NCBI GenBank assembly: GCA_036345935.2
Contig: JADWOT020001740.1
Span: 30,206-94,205, forward strand
Length of the DNA stretch: 64,000 nucleotides
Source of the DNA: Taenia hydatigena
Lineage: Eukaryota; Platyhelminthes; Cestoda; Cyclophyllidea; Taeniidae
Direction of reading: 5' to 3'
Shown here: positions 1-12,100 of the stretch, in pieces
Layout: each line of letters opens with the position of its first letter
Numbering within the stretch: position 1 is the stretch's first letter
Made by a program: the position numbers and the translations under genes
Notes under the pieces: generated by a model
Database searches by the model: none
Seen by the model: only the letters and a program-made list of their open reading frames with translations
Told to the model about the DNA's origin: nothing

Positions 1-430
1 ACCCCTTCTACCTCACAAAGGGTGGAGGAGACGGTGTCTGCTCTGACAAAATTGCCTGTATTTCTAAGATTTAGTCCCCTCTTTATGCATTTGCCAAGGA
101 AAAACGATGAAGACGAACAAAACCAACTGAGTTTCTTGCCATTAAAACAGCAGAAAATTGATGAGGCTACCTCCAGTAAATCGGGCGCGTTAGGGTCAGC
201 GCCTGTATTTTCTCTAAGCAGTTCTCAATCCTCTAGCACTTTAATCCTGTACTACAGCAAATATCCAGTGGCGACTTGTCTTTGCCTCCAAATCAAGGTT
301 GAAGCTCAGGACAGCCTCAAACTGACACTACGTTGCCGACCTTCCCAACACCGAACGCCCTCCCATTCGACACGTCGCCAAGATTACGGCAACAGCTGCA
401 ACAGTCGCAGATGCCCAAAGTGTGGCTAAT
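1..430 (+). pseudogene. Degenerate Ser/Pro/Gln-rich coding exon, copy 1
   Basis: Runs off the window's left edge. Conceptual translation across frame changes gives pieces (FYLTKGGGDG, QLSFLPLKQQKIDEATS, SGDLSLPPNQG, PTFPTPNALPFDTSP) that align with 26,140-26,703 at roughly half the residues. In-frame stops and a frameshift are present. Composition (Ser, Pro, Gln, Thr) is like disordered parts of transcription regulators, but no domain is visible. Confidence 0.5.
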
Positions 431-2249
431 AAGTACACCCAGACACAACAAATGGGCTACAGCAAAAGTTTGCTATCTATGCCGCCTTGCATGAAACAAC
501 TCAGGCATTGCTGCTCCGATCATCTCGACCCACACCCTCCACCAGGTTCAGACCCACTCTTTGGCTGGTCACTGCTCATTTAGGCATGCATCCGTTCGCA
601 CAGCACGACTTGCCTCAAAAAGAAGCATTTAACTATATTAAACAGAATTCCTTCATTTAACAACTAACGAATGTCATATTGTTGAGGAACTGACGTGATT
701 CGGTTGTGAATAGCAGTAATGATAGTCTCATGTGCCGAGTCCCTTAGTCTTGCCCCTTATCTAGTTGTCACTAAAATTATGAAAGGGGAAGGAAAAAAGT
801 AGAGCTTAACGTTGATTGCCGCGTACTCTAAAGTGCTATCAGCCTCGTATTCCATGTTTCCATGTAGCTTAAAGAAAAGACCAGAGCGTCTCATCAGTAA
901 CAGCGAGAGCCGACGAGTGATCTTGTAGCATTTGGTTTTGGGGAGCATGATCTGGTTGGCATTGAAAGCGGGGAGCAACTGACTGGGTGTTATTTTGCTA
1001 AAATCGCCTAAGTTGGAACAGCAACATCACACCTACTGAGCAATTGCGTCAAGAAAAATTTGAGTTGTAGACTTCAAAAGCAAATAAGTGATCAACAGTA
1101 TGTCAACTCGATCAACCCGAACCAACGAAACTGATCAGTTAGCTTGCAATAAGAGCATTACAATCTGCAACGCAGGTCTAAATTGTTATTGGCTGTGGGG
1201 AGTGATTTGCGTACACCCAACCCTTTGAGAAGGACACAACTTACTTTCTAGCATGCCAAACTTCGAGCAGGATGACTACGCTCTTATTTGTGTCCTATAT
1301 ACTCCTATTATTAGTAACACCCATTCACCGCTCTCAAGTTATTTGTACCCACTTTAAGCTTCAGTTACCCATTTTGATTCTGTTCGCTCACTTACTGGAA
1401 AAATTAGACGCAAAATTTACTATTTGGGCTTTGTATTTTCTAGGCACGTAACCTTATCAAGTTTGTTCGCTTTACTGACCGATGGATCAGGCGATTAACA
1501 AAAAATAAATATACAGATTGCCTGAGTTTCGTCTAAATGTTCCAGCCCTCATGGGAAAAAATTGTGCTGAGAGCACCTCCGACACCCAAGTAAAATTTTG
1601 CGTTGATTAAGGCTAGCACAACCAACAACAACAAAAGTCAAACCAATTCCGATTTTGTAAAATTAATTTGAAACAATGTAACAAATAGAGCAAGCTGCTT
1701 AGTTCAAGAAAATTTGTTTTGCACAATGAGTCAGCTACAGGCAAACGAGGAACCAGTAATGCATAAGACAAGAAAGGCTACAAATGATGGACGAACTAGG
1801 CATTTGGCTGCTGACACAAATGACCGCACGAACGAACCGTTGTCTCTCATTCCCCTCTCCCACAACAGGCTCACTCTACATGCCTCAGAACTACACAAGT
1901 AATATTAGGCACGAAAATTGCTACACTCAATCGCAGTTGCGTTCAATGTTCACTGGAGTCTTTCTTTTGTTATACACAATGGCCAGACACCTTAGACAAC
2001 GGTTGATAGCGTGGTTGGTTGGAGTAAGAATGGATGATCAAATACCTACCTGGTTAAAACAATGAGAGTGATTGCCTGCTAACCTGCATGCTGGTACGAG
2101 GAACGACGGCACTACGATTTAACAGTTTTACACAAAAAACTGTCTGCTGATGACAATGCATGCATAAGGTGCGCTTTGGTCCCTACATGTTGACTCCTTA
2201 CCTTTATTTTTCCACTTAAGTGCCACGAGAACGCCTCTCACCTCTGGTC
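431..2249. other. Unassigned region
   Basis: Short frames only. I see no repeat partner in the window, RNA gene or convincing exon. Confidence 0.5.
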
Positions 2250-4379
2250 CCCTCACACAACTCTCCTTCTCCTCCTACCTCATCGTCTGCCAGCGCTCTC
2301 CTAGTAGTCGATTTGATTAACTAGGAGGATAAGCTAGTTGGCGAGGATGAGGAGAACGCGCCTCCACACTCACACTTACAAGCACACACACGTTCCTGCT
2401 TGTATTCGCTAGACGCCAATTAAGGCCACTCTCCAAATGAACAAAAGTGAAAGTGGACAATGCTGCACACACAAACTTGGGCAAACAAACAGACAGGCGT
2501 AAATACATTGCGGGAACAAAGAAGGCTGTCTAGAGCAAAAGCGAACAATTTTATTCGTTATTGTAAAGTCAGGTAGAGGGGTTCTTTACAGAGAAAAAAG
2601 GGATTGAGACGTGAGATAGGCGGGTAGGGATGCGACTAGTTTGCGACTTTGCTCTCGAAAAGGTAAGTGAAGGAGAAGTAGGAGACGGAATCGAGGCGAA
2701 GTGGAATGGGACAAACCAAAGTGACAGAACGAAAAATGGAAATAAAGAGTCGATGGTAATCTAAGCAAAGCTATGCTAAAACAAAATTCGGTTCCATGTA
2801 AAGCTTGAGTAAGTCAGATCCAGTCTAATCTGTGCTAGTCTGATCTGGATTACGAATCTGTGTATTATTTAATCATGTCACAATCGAGATTGAGACTAGT
2901 GAAGAGATAAAAGGGAGCCTACAAAGAGCGTGCTGGCAGATGATGAGGTAGAAGGAAAAGGTGAGAGAAGAGTAGAGGACACAGAGGTGCGTGACGTTCA
3001 CATTGACATCAAAGTAAAAAAATATAGGTAAGGAGCTAAATTGGTAGGCGTACTGACTCCCTCTTTTGAATGGATTTGACATAATGCAAGACTCAATGCG
3101 TTTAAGCTTGTAGACCGTAGCGGGCGACGAAGGAGACCCTCACCGAAGATGCGTTGGAGTGTGATATGAGAAATGGGACGTAGATAAGAGAGCACCTCTT
3201 TGTCTATTTCAAAGACGTCATCGGACCCACTTCTAGTCTGCGTACCTCGGTCCCTAATGTCTGCAAGAAAGAAAGAGACGACCACTTGGCATAGATTTAA
3301 GTCAAGTTAATTGGACGGGCCAAATTTAAGTGTTGCAGCTGGCTTAAATGGTATCGTGTAGGGTGCCTTACTCAAGCCTGTCATAATCTGGCCTCGGTCG
3401 CCTATCTTGTCGATTCCGATTTAATCTAAATTAGTCATATCTGGTCAAATGTGGACTTGCGTACCGTTCTGCAGTGCTTTTGCAGTAGGACATGAATATT
3501 AGACAAGTTCACTTACACCAGCAGGCCTCCTGAAGTATAGTTAAGAGCATTTTTGAGAGTATACTTGAGACACGAAAAGCAAGTGTGCAGAGTAGAATGT
3601 TGATGTAAGAAATTGGCATATTACCCCCAGAGAATGGTTTTGATTAAAGCAAAAGGACTTTTCTGGTGCGCGCTTCAATTCTGTGCCTGGACAAATGCTA
3701 TTTTTCATTGCAAATGGCAATATTGGTCTATGCGCTTCTTCGGTAGGAGTGAAGCAACAGGAATGCTTAGCCGAAAGAGTCAAGGGTTAGGTGAGAAGTC
3801 GTGGATATGGAGCTGCAGTGCAGTGTTCTTCACTTCTTTCCTACCCTCTTCCATTCTTTCCCACACTGATTCACTTGCTCACTCATCTAACCATGTGACA
3901 GTGATTTATAAAACAATCGGCTTAATGAAGAGAGCTTGATTTTTATCGAACAGCACACTAGAGGAGGCGACAATATTGAAGCGGCCACGCAAGTGAAGTG
4001 AAGGATCAGATTGGCACACGAATGGATCGTCGATAAGAGGAGGAAGCAAGAGCAGGCGCAGAGTGAATTATCTGCCTAATGCCATTAATAAGAAGGGAAG
4101 ACAAGTGTTTGGCAAACATGAAGTACGTTCCTACTCCATAAAGCAAACTATGCTTTTTAAAAAATGCATTGCTTAATTCACCCTATTCAACTTGCTTTAT
4201 CTCATGTTTTCACACATTTGCATTGCCAATCTTTAAGTTTAAACACCTTTATCTTTGTTCTAAGTACACAAGCTATTCCTTACTTTTTCATTTTCCTTTA
4301 TTACCGTTCTTTCTTAGCCCTCCTTGCTGATACAGACAACTTGCATTTTAAGTGCACCGAAATCGCCTGATTTTATAGC

Positions 4380-5290
4380 AATACCTGCTGCAAGGACTTA
4401 AAAGTAAGCAGCCAAATCTCAGAACTGGGCAACTCGAGATCAAAACAGACAAAACAAAGCGCATTCCTAGACCTGTAGTGTCCCAGCTTTCCTAGCCACG
4501 ATAGACACCCTTCACCTCGACCGCGCCTACGCTGTCCGACTTTAAAACGGAAACTGCTGCAATCTCTTACAGAAGGTAACTAGCTGTTGATATCCAAGTC
4601 TGATGAATTTCGCATTACTGTAAATAAAAACAAATAGAGCTCTTTACTTTTGCTAGCTTCGAATTCATTGCCGTAATTGGACTACTATGCTACGTCAAAC
4701 AATTGCAGAAGAGAGCCTACCACCAAGTCTATCAAATTCAATCAGTTCTGATCATTGAGAGTGCGCATTCGTTCATTGCCAACCATCTGTGTCATCCTAG
4801 GCGCTCTTATCATCGGCCAAACATTACTCTTACAAGTTGATGGAAGAACTGCCGCAAAAAATTACTCAATAGAATAGGCTGCTAGAATACAATTTTGGTC
4901 GGCTCTATATCTAAATAAACCAAAAATAGCGCAACTTTATATTCTTGCGTTATTTTAACTTTCTTTCTCAAAATAGGCTACTTAAACATCGGCCAGGTTC
5001 AAATTTTAATGCTCGACACGGGAAATACCACAGCTACTAGCGATGGAAGGAAGAGTCAAGTACAAAATTAAATAATTTCGATAAAAATTCAAGAAACCAG
5101 ATCGCAGATATGTACTAATGCTGCCCCAGTTTTCGTATTAAAATCATTTGCACTACAATGTGTTCATTCCTAGGCATCAAACGTCCTATAATTGAAATGG
5201 ATTTTACTGGAACGCAAGTAGCCTAACACTTATAGCCTAATCCTAACCAAATTTAGATTTAATGAACAAAATATGGCGCGTCCTGGTTTT
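4380..5290. other. About 0.9-kb segment unique to the direct copy
   Basis: Between landmarks that are about 70 bases apart in the right arm (45,560-45,630), this copy carries about 0.9 kb of extra sequence. I see no terminal repeats or long ORF. It is either an old insertion or a deletion in the other copies. Confidence 0.45.
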
Positions 5291-6020
5291 CTTTGGTGCA
5301 CACTCTCAGTCCACCTGCATGACAAAAAACGTTATAGTTTCAAAGGAGATCTGTGTAGCAATTGCAAAAGAAAGCCTACTGCTAAGTAGGTAAGTAAGTC
5401 GGAGCCTTATGATGATCACTTTAAGACTGAGGTAAAAAAGACTGAGGTAAAAAATTCTAAGAGCACAGTACACTTTGTCTGAATTGGCATTGTTTTACTT
5501 GTTTAATGCCTTATTTATACATTGATCCAAGCTGCCATTTTAAACCTGATCCCATTCTGACCTTTCCGACATCGATGAACAGCTATTTGGTAATTATATC
5601 CTTATACTGCCTTAAGGGCTTCTGACCCGAACACCATAGCTATTAAATAACGCAGAATGACCAACATTTATATAGGTGTAGGTACTATAGCAATTTACTG
5701 CGCACTAATGATTAAGATCTTTGTAATAAACAGTCAAGTCTAATCATCCAGTAAACAGCTATTTTAGTTAATGCATGACAAGTGTGGTAAGAACTCATAA
5801 AATTCAATTTGTTCTTACCTGCATTATGTGCAAAGCAATGCCGAAGGCGGGACCCTGATCTTGAATTCCTCCTTAAAGGATGCAGTACAATCTAATGAAA
5901 TTTTTGTTCCGTATATCCATTTTTACCGAGTGATTCTCAGCAAGTAAGATGATTCTTTGGAAAAAACTTAGCTCACTTCTGCCGAAATCATGTCATTTTA
6001 GCGTTACGATGGTCTCACTT

Positions 6021-6092
6021 ACCAACGAGGTGGAAAGCAGTTACCGCTGATGACCTCCAAAATGATGAGCGATTTAATTAACTTAAAGACTT
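6021..6092 (+). other. 72-bp conserved core, direct copy
   Basis: Three differences from 46,347-46,418, while the flanks match at only about 65%. One frame encodes GGKQLPLMTSKMMSDLI followed by a nearby stop. Confidence 0.6.
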
Positions 6093-8769
6093 ATTTCACC
6101 TAACAAAATATGCAATCGGTAATTGGCATGCGTCCAAAAATTACAAAGAGCATGCGTATTTATTTTGGTCTTACATGATACGTGATGCATTACAATTGAC
6201 ATACAGGAAAAAACGATTAGGTTCTATAAACTTCATTCGATTAAAATCTGTCACTCGTCATACGCGTGTACCTATATTCAGTAAAATCTTTCTTTCCATT
6301 CTGTTCTACTTCTGTTTTTAGACGATTTTTGGGGACAGCGTCTTTTGCTCATTCTTTTCGAATCTCAACTCTACTTTGCATTAATCTGTGCCTATGAAAT
6401 GATACGGCAAGTAAAAGTAATCTTAGATACACCAAACTTGCACATTTCTTGTGCAGTCAGAAGTGGTTTTTTGCAAAGTGTAGGCGTAAAACAGGTCGGA
6501 ACACATTGAGGAGGGTTACAATATTTCCACCAACTGCAGCTCAACAAACATGGAGATCATAATATGTGTGCTAAAAACTACACCATGCAGTGCCCCTTTA
6601 GTTTGGCAACTCTTTCCTAAAAATAAACAAAGCATGCACTTTGGATCTAATAATGCCTTTATCTATTTCTTGACTATGCTTGTTTGTTCGAAAGCATTCT
6701 GCAATTCAATATTATTATGACACGGTCTGTGAGCGTCAGTAATTTATTTATAGGCTGTTGTCGCAAAACAATTTGCTATCCATACAACTTATCGTGTGAG
6801 AGAGGCAGGAGATTTAGGAAAACCGGAATCATTATTTATGGCCATGCTCCTTCCATAACTTTACTAACTCTTGTTAACAAAATTAGTCTAAGGGGAATAT
6901 TGCAGAAGCATGCAGCAGGTATATGCGTGGTAGCAACACCACAATTTGTTAGGTTGGGTTAGATTCGGCTCATCAGCTGCGACAAGTCGACAAGGGGCTA
7001 AAGTAGGAGCCCTGGTATGTAGTCTGACTGACTATTGCAAGCGGCCCCACTGTTTGCGAAGTCCTGTAGGTGGGTGGTGGGTCGGTGCGCAGCGGTTTTA
7101 TTGTCTGATAGGTGGATTCTTCTTCTTTGCCACCTTCCCTCGCCGCATCGCTCACAACTAGTTGTTGAAAGAAGTGAAAGTTGGTTTGACAATGGTAAGG
7201 AGAAGGGTGCTCTTCTTCCTTCCAAGTCACTTCTAGGAACTTGCTCACGACTCTTCAATTAACGCGTTTTTTTGCAACGTCTTCTTATGAAACAACACCA
7301 CTGTCTTTTTGATTATGCGGGGTAGTGCTTTTATTAACAAATGAATACAGACAGATGCCTATTCTCTGCTTCTCCTACTCCACGGCCTCTTTGTGCGATC
7401 TCCTCCGTTTGTGTGCAACCCCTTACCCCAGCCAATGTCCGATCAAATAATTACCTCGACGTGCAACTCCTACTGGGTGCTTATTCAGTAGCAATAACAT
7501 TTTGCATCCAAAACATTTCAGCAGTCCAGATTGTCAGCAGGTAGCCACCGCATGGGATAAGAGAGTTGCGACAGCAATCGTCCTCCTTCTCCTCCATCTG
7601 AACCCTTGTTGGTGACACAGTAACGAAGCATGCACATTACTTCGTGACACAGTAGTTGCCGCTTCCAGGAACAGTTTGTTTAGAATGCACACCGTTTGTA
7701 AATGGGAGTCTTACCTTCTTGTAGTGGGGGCTGAGCTGATGGTAGTTTGAGTAGGCATGCATGCATGTATACATTTTTGTCTCACTCATCTTGGAAGTAA
7801 AGGAGGACAAAATAATCACAATAGGAAGCAGTGCCTCTTTGACGACGTGGGAAGTGGTGGGGTAGACTTCCAAGACATGTGTTTTCGACGCAATCCTTGT
7901 CTAGATCCACGCCTTTACCTTTTATAAATAAAAAGAAATGTTTCTCTTTAATGCTCTTCGTTGCTCTACATGAATGGTTTTGGGATTTTAAATTTTGGTG
8001 TTCCCCATTCGCTTAAATTTGCCCTTTGAATCACATATTCTACTACTTCGCTTAAATCTTACTATTATATGATGAACTAACCCAATTCTTTAGTGCATTT
8101 GACACCGTATATTTTTTATGTATTACTAGTGTGCCCTTATTTGTCACAGGTTATACATACAACTTTATTTTTCCATTTTCAAATTTTTGCCTTTAAGGTA
8201 ATCGGTCGTCTGGCGGCGTTGCAAAGGCCATGCCGATCATTTGCATGTGTACCATGACTCAAGTCTGCTAGACAATGTAAGTTGCAGCTAAAAGTTATGT
8301 AAAAGCCGTCAAGAAATTAAAGCTGCACTAAATCACAAACAAATCTACGTTGCCCTAGGCCTTATAAATCAACTTGGAAACAAACACCAAGCTTGACGAT
8401 CGTCAAAACAAACGCTAAACCACCATTTAAATTACAAGAATATTAGTTAAGAACTCTTGTAATCTAATTTTAGCACGTTTTAAATCTAGAATTTGCTGCT
8501 AGTTTTGTCACTTACGATTGCGAAGAAATTCATTTTGATTATATTGTTACTTTGTATATCTATCACTCAAAACAAAAGATAGGAATTTTAAGTAATGTTT
8601 TACCTGTATAAATGCACAAAATCAGATGCTGATTTGTTTTATCGAACAGCATCAAAATGGTCAACTAGATTTGTGCGCGAAGTATGTGAGCGGTGTTTGT
8701 TTTGGTGGTCAATATTTTCGGTTAATGGGAGTTAATTCGCTCCAACGAGCTGGAAGTCGGTAAGTACTT

Positions 8770-9345
8770 GGCATTTTTTTACTAGTTTTAGCTTGTTATG
8801 TGTTATTAGGTCCCTTTCATGCCGATTGGCTTCCTTTGTACGCCTACTTGCTAGAGTAAACTCGAGTGCTTCATAATGGGGATGTTAAGACGTTGTTGTT
8901 TTCCAGCTGCAAATTCCACCCACGTCCATTATTCGCCATGCAATACTTTAAGTAAAAAACAACATTGTTTTGGCGATTTGTCAACCTGTTTGCTTTTAAT
9001 GACTGTGGATTTTGATTAATGAGTCGTAATTTTGTTGAGGAGTGTTTTAACTTTCCTAAACGCTTGGCGCATACTCATTATTTCCGCTAGAAAGTATTCG
9101 CTATATGCCTTATTGTCCATAACTTTGAACCGTGCATTTGTCAGGTCGGATATTGACGTCGCCGTCAAAAATTTGTGCTTTGCGAAGAATGGAGACGCTG
9201 TGAGGGTGCAATGGATACGAATCTCGACTTGGATATAGCTTTCCAAGTGAGCGACAGCTTCCTCAGGTAAGATCGAATTGCAAATACTGTTGCTGTCTTT
9301 TCTACGCAGCAGTGGATTCGGTCTGCGTCCTTATTTTAGGTTGAA
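8770..9345 (+). repeat. 600-bp tandem repeat in left arm, unit a
   Basis: Pairs with 9,350-9,990. Landmarks are GGCTTCCTT..TACGC..ACTTGCTAGAGTAAAC, ACCCACGTCCA.T, TTGTTGAGGAGTGTTT and CTCAGGTAAGATCGAATTG. Only one unit is present at the matching place in the right arm. Confidence 0.7.
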
Positions 9346-9349
9346 ACAT

Positions 9350-9990
9350 GCTTGCATCACATTTTTGTGTGGTACAAGATGCGTTAGTTTTAGTTTTTTT
9401 AGCTGTTATTACGTTCTCTGAGTGTTGATTTGCTTCCTTCATACGCTTAAGTGCTAGTGTAAACGTAAGGGTTACGTAATGTGACTGTTAAGGCGCTTTT
9501 CCCAACTGCAGTGCCTACTCACGTCCACTTTTTTCTTTGCAATACTGTAAGCGAGAATTTGGGATTGTTATGGCAGTTTGTAATGGGTTCGTTCTTTAGT
9601 GACGATGGATTTGGCTTAGTGAGACAATTTTGTTGAGAAGTGTTTCAGCTTCACTGAGTACTTGGTGCTAATGGGCATTCGTTAGGCTTGCATACCCTTC
9701 AATCCATTTCCTTTACCCGCTTACATACTAGATAGACGTTGAAGAGGTAAATGCAGATCTTGTCAAGACTTTTTCTTTTGCCAAGAACGGCGGCATTATC
9801 TGTCAGCAATGAGTGCGGTTCCCGCCTTCGCTATCACTTCACACGTTCCTCGGGTAAGATTGGATTGCTGTAAGTGGATTTTTGTCGTCGATTTTGTATA
9901 GCTGTGGTTTCGATTTGCGTTCTCATTTAGGGTAGAAGCAAGCTTTTATCATTAATCTGTAGATCCTTGCACATTTCATGTGACGTAAAA
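9350..9990 (+). repeat. 600-bp tandem repeat in left arm, unit b
   Basis: Second unit: TGCTTCCTTCATACGC, ACTCACGTCCACTTT, TTGTTGAGAAGTGTTT and CTCGGGTAAGATTGGATTG. The later part matches 55,960-56,330 in reverse. Confidence 0.7.
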
Positions 9991-10788
9991 GGTGCGCTGT
10001 TTTCATTACTATGATGTCCGTGTTGGCGGATCACATACATATACGGAGGGCGTAAGACACTTGGGGACTTCATTGCTCATTGACTTGGAGATAAGGTTTT
10101 TTTTGTGCTGGTGTGATCCTTGCGAAACGTGTTGTGTGGAGGGCGTCGGTGATGGCTTAATGGTGGGCTCAGCTTTGACGGCACAAGTTGGTGTCTGGGC
10201 GAGGTGGGCGCAGCAGAAGCGGAGGAAGAAGTGACTAGTGGGAAGTATTTGCATCACTACGCAGATTGTACTTTGCAGCAGTCTTAAATGTTTGCTTGTT
10301 AAGGTGTTTTCTCCTATCATTAGTTATGTTCGGAGACGTCAGCTTTGCAGCGTATTAGACATTCACGCATCGGCTTTTCCATTGTTTGCTTTTTTCCCTT
10401 TCGGATGCTACAAAATTACTGTGGTGAGGTAACATTTGATGAGTCTGTGGAATGGTAGGTAGTACGAGCTCGTGAAGTTATTGGCGGAGGCGTCTTCGTC
10501 TCGGCTTGCGATGTGGATGTCGGGATGGACGATAGCGGTGTGTGTTGGATGGCATAGCGGTAGGTGTGAGAAGGGTGAGAAGGGCGTGGGCGCATGCTGA
10601 ATAGACTAACTGGAGTGTAACACTGATGGGCTGGGTGCGGAGGGGCGGGTTTATTTTCCATGTCGATGAGTTGCTCTGGTGATTGTGTTAGCACCGAAAA
10701 GATGGGGAGGACGAGAAGGCGAGGTGTTCCAGGGCTTTTTTTGAAACGTGCCGTAGGTGCCCTTTTTTTCGTGAATTTGGGTGTATGT

Positions 10789-10810
10789 ATGTGTGTGTGT
10801 GTGTGTGTGT
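10789..10810 (+). repeat. (GT)n microsatellite
   Basis: Eleven GT units, in the left outer arm. Confidence 0.95.
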
Positions 10811-11263
10811 ATTTCTTACTGTCTACTAATTGTTTTGCTGCACGTAAATCTACGCGTATTGATATTGTCGAGGTCGTCTAGGGCTCGTTTTTACTTCCGT
10901 AAACGTATGTGTATAGGGATCCCTTTTTGTTAATTAGGTTCTAGGGGGAAAATTTGACGTGTTTTGGTTGGTTGTTGAATGGCAACGCTTTTTCGCGTTC
11001 GTTCTCTGCGCTGAACAATGGAGTAGAGGCGATTAATTGAAGTAGGTAGGTGGGGTGTTATTTGAATGAGGGAATGATGTTGTGGCGGTGAATGAGGCCC
11101 CACCTGGTGGGGGGGAGAGGCGAGGAGGAGAACTTACCAAGCATGTGGCTTTATATGGTGCCAAAGTGGTCGCGGGTCCAAAGTACGACGAAAGAGAATT
11201 TACACTTCCTCTGGCGCATTATTGTGTGGTAGGCACGAGGACTTGAGTGAGTGGCACTAGGCG

Positions 11264-11491
11264 TCAATTTTGAGTGCAAAACTTGTAAGTGCAGTATTTA
11301 TGTGCTGTAATAGTCGGTCTCTGACCAGCATTGGCTGCCTCGCCACCATTGTCCGCAACGCTGACTACGTGACGCTTCTCAACGTCGTCGTCAATTATGG
11401 ACCCATCAGGCTGCCTGTTAACAATAGCACGAATCGTTGTCGGCGGTGGCAATGACGGCATAGGGGGATGTGGGCGTAGAAGCCGATCCAT
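11264..11491 (-). CDS. ORF kept in two of three outer-arm copies, left
   Basis: 75-codon frame with MDRLLRPHPP, RQPDGSIIDDDVEKRH and ending TYKFCTQN stop. The copy at 54,407-54,637 (plus) has the same start and stop with one in-frame codon insertion. A third copy (58,350-58,574) has a frameshift but keeps the second half to the same stop. Differences are spread evenly over codon positions, which looks neutral, so this may be a decayed exon. Confidence 0.25.
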   Translation of the reverse strand: MDRLLRPHPPMPSLPPPTTIRAIVNRQPDGSIIDDDVEKRHVVSVADNGGEAANAGQRPTITAHKYCTYKFCTQN

Positions 11492-12076
11492 GGGAAGCCT
11501 CTGGGACTACATCAAGGGCCCTTGAACTCGTCGTTGTCGATGGTGACAGCTGAGGTGTCGAGGCAAATATTAGAGGTGTGATGAATGCAACTGAGAGCTC
11601 CTTTGCCCCTCCTTAGTGTGGACTACTTCTTCACACAGGACATAAGCAGGCAGGCAACGCGACAGTGTGCTTGGAGGAGGACCTTAACATCATGGAAGAA
11701 TGGGTGCGGCGTGTGTGGCTGCGTGAACGCCAAGCAGGCGGGCGAGAGTGAAGGGAGAGGAGAACGGTACCTTGGTAAGTACTCCTCTATGGAACAGTGT
11801 ATGTTGTACAAGTTAAGTGAGATCCCATCATAGGCTTAAAATTACACCACTTTTGCTTGTTCTGTTTGTTTATTTTTTCAACCTAAGGTAGTAGTAAGAT
11901 TTTGAGGCCTTTAGCAGTAACAACAACAACAACGGCATGGCGTGAGGCGAAGCTGATTTGAGGCTACATTACAAAGAGCCTTCATGCGATGCATTGGTTT
12001 TTCACGACGTCCATACATGTGAGCGTTGAGCGGGGTGACTTATTGCTAGGGTGTGGTTGTTAATTGTCAGGAGAAT

Positions 12077-12100
12077 GAGGAGGAGGAGGAGGAGGAGGAA
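12077..12100 (+). repeat. (GAG)n microsatellite
   Basis: Trinucleotide run, mirrored as TCC repeats at 53,848-53,866 in the right arm, so it predates the palindrome. Confidence 0.95.

Larger units (their letters stand above)
2250..6300 (+). repeat. Third, direct copy of 43,690-46,600
   Basis: Same orientation as the right arm. Matches: 2,465-2,510 with 43,690-43,735; 2,870-3,960 with 44,110-45,070; 4,190-4,300 with 45,400-45,520; 5,293-5,390 with 45,630-45,700; 5,550-6,300 with 45,860-46,610. No intact gene. The stretch 4,380-5,290 has no counterpart in the other copies. Confidence 0.85.

Noticed and set aside
6040..6075. C/D-box small nucleolar RNA in the 72-bp core (TGATGA twice)
   Set aside because: No convincing D box or terminal stem flanks it at the right distance.
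10000..10700. Several 80-100-codon frames on both strands in the outer arms
   Set aside because: Counterparts in the two right-arm copies are interrupted or shifted. They are by-products of GC-richer DNA.
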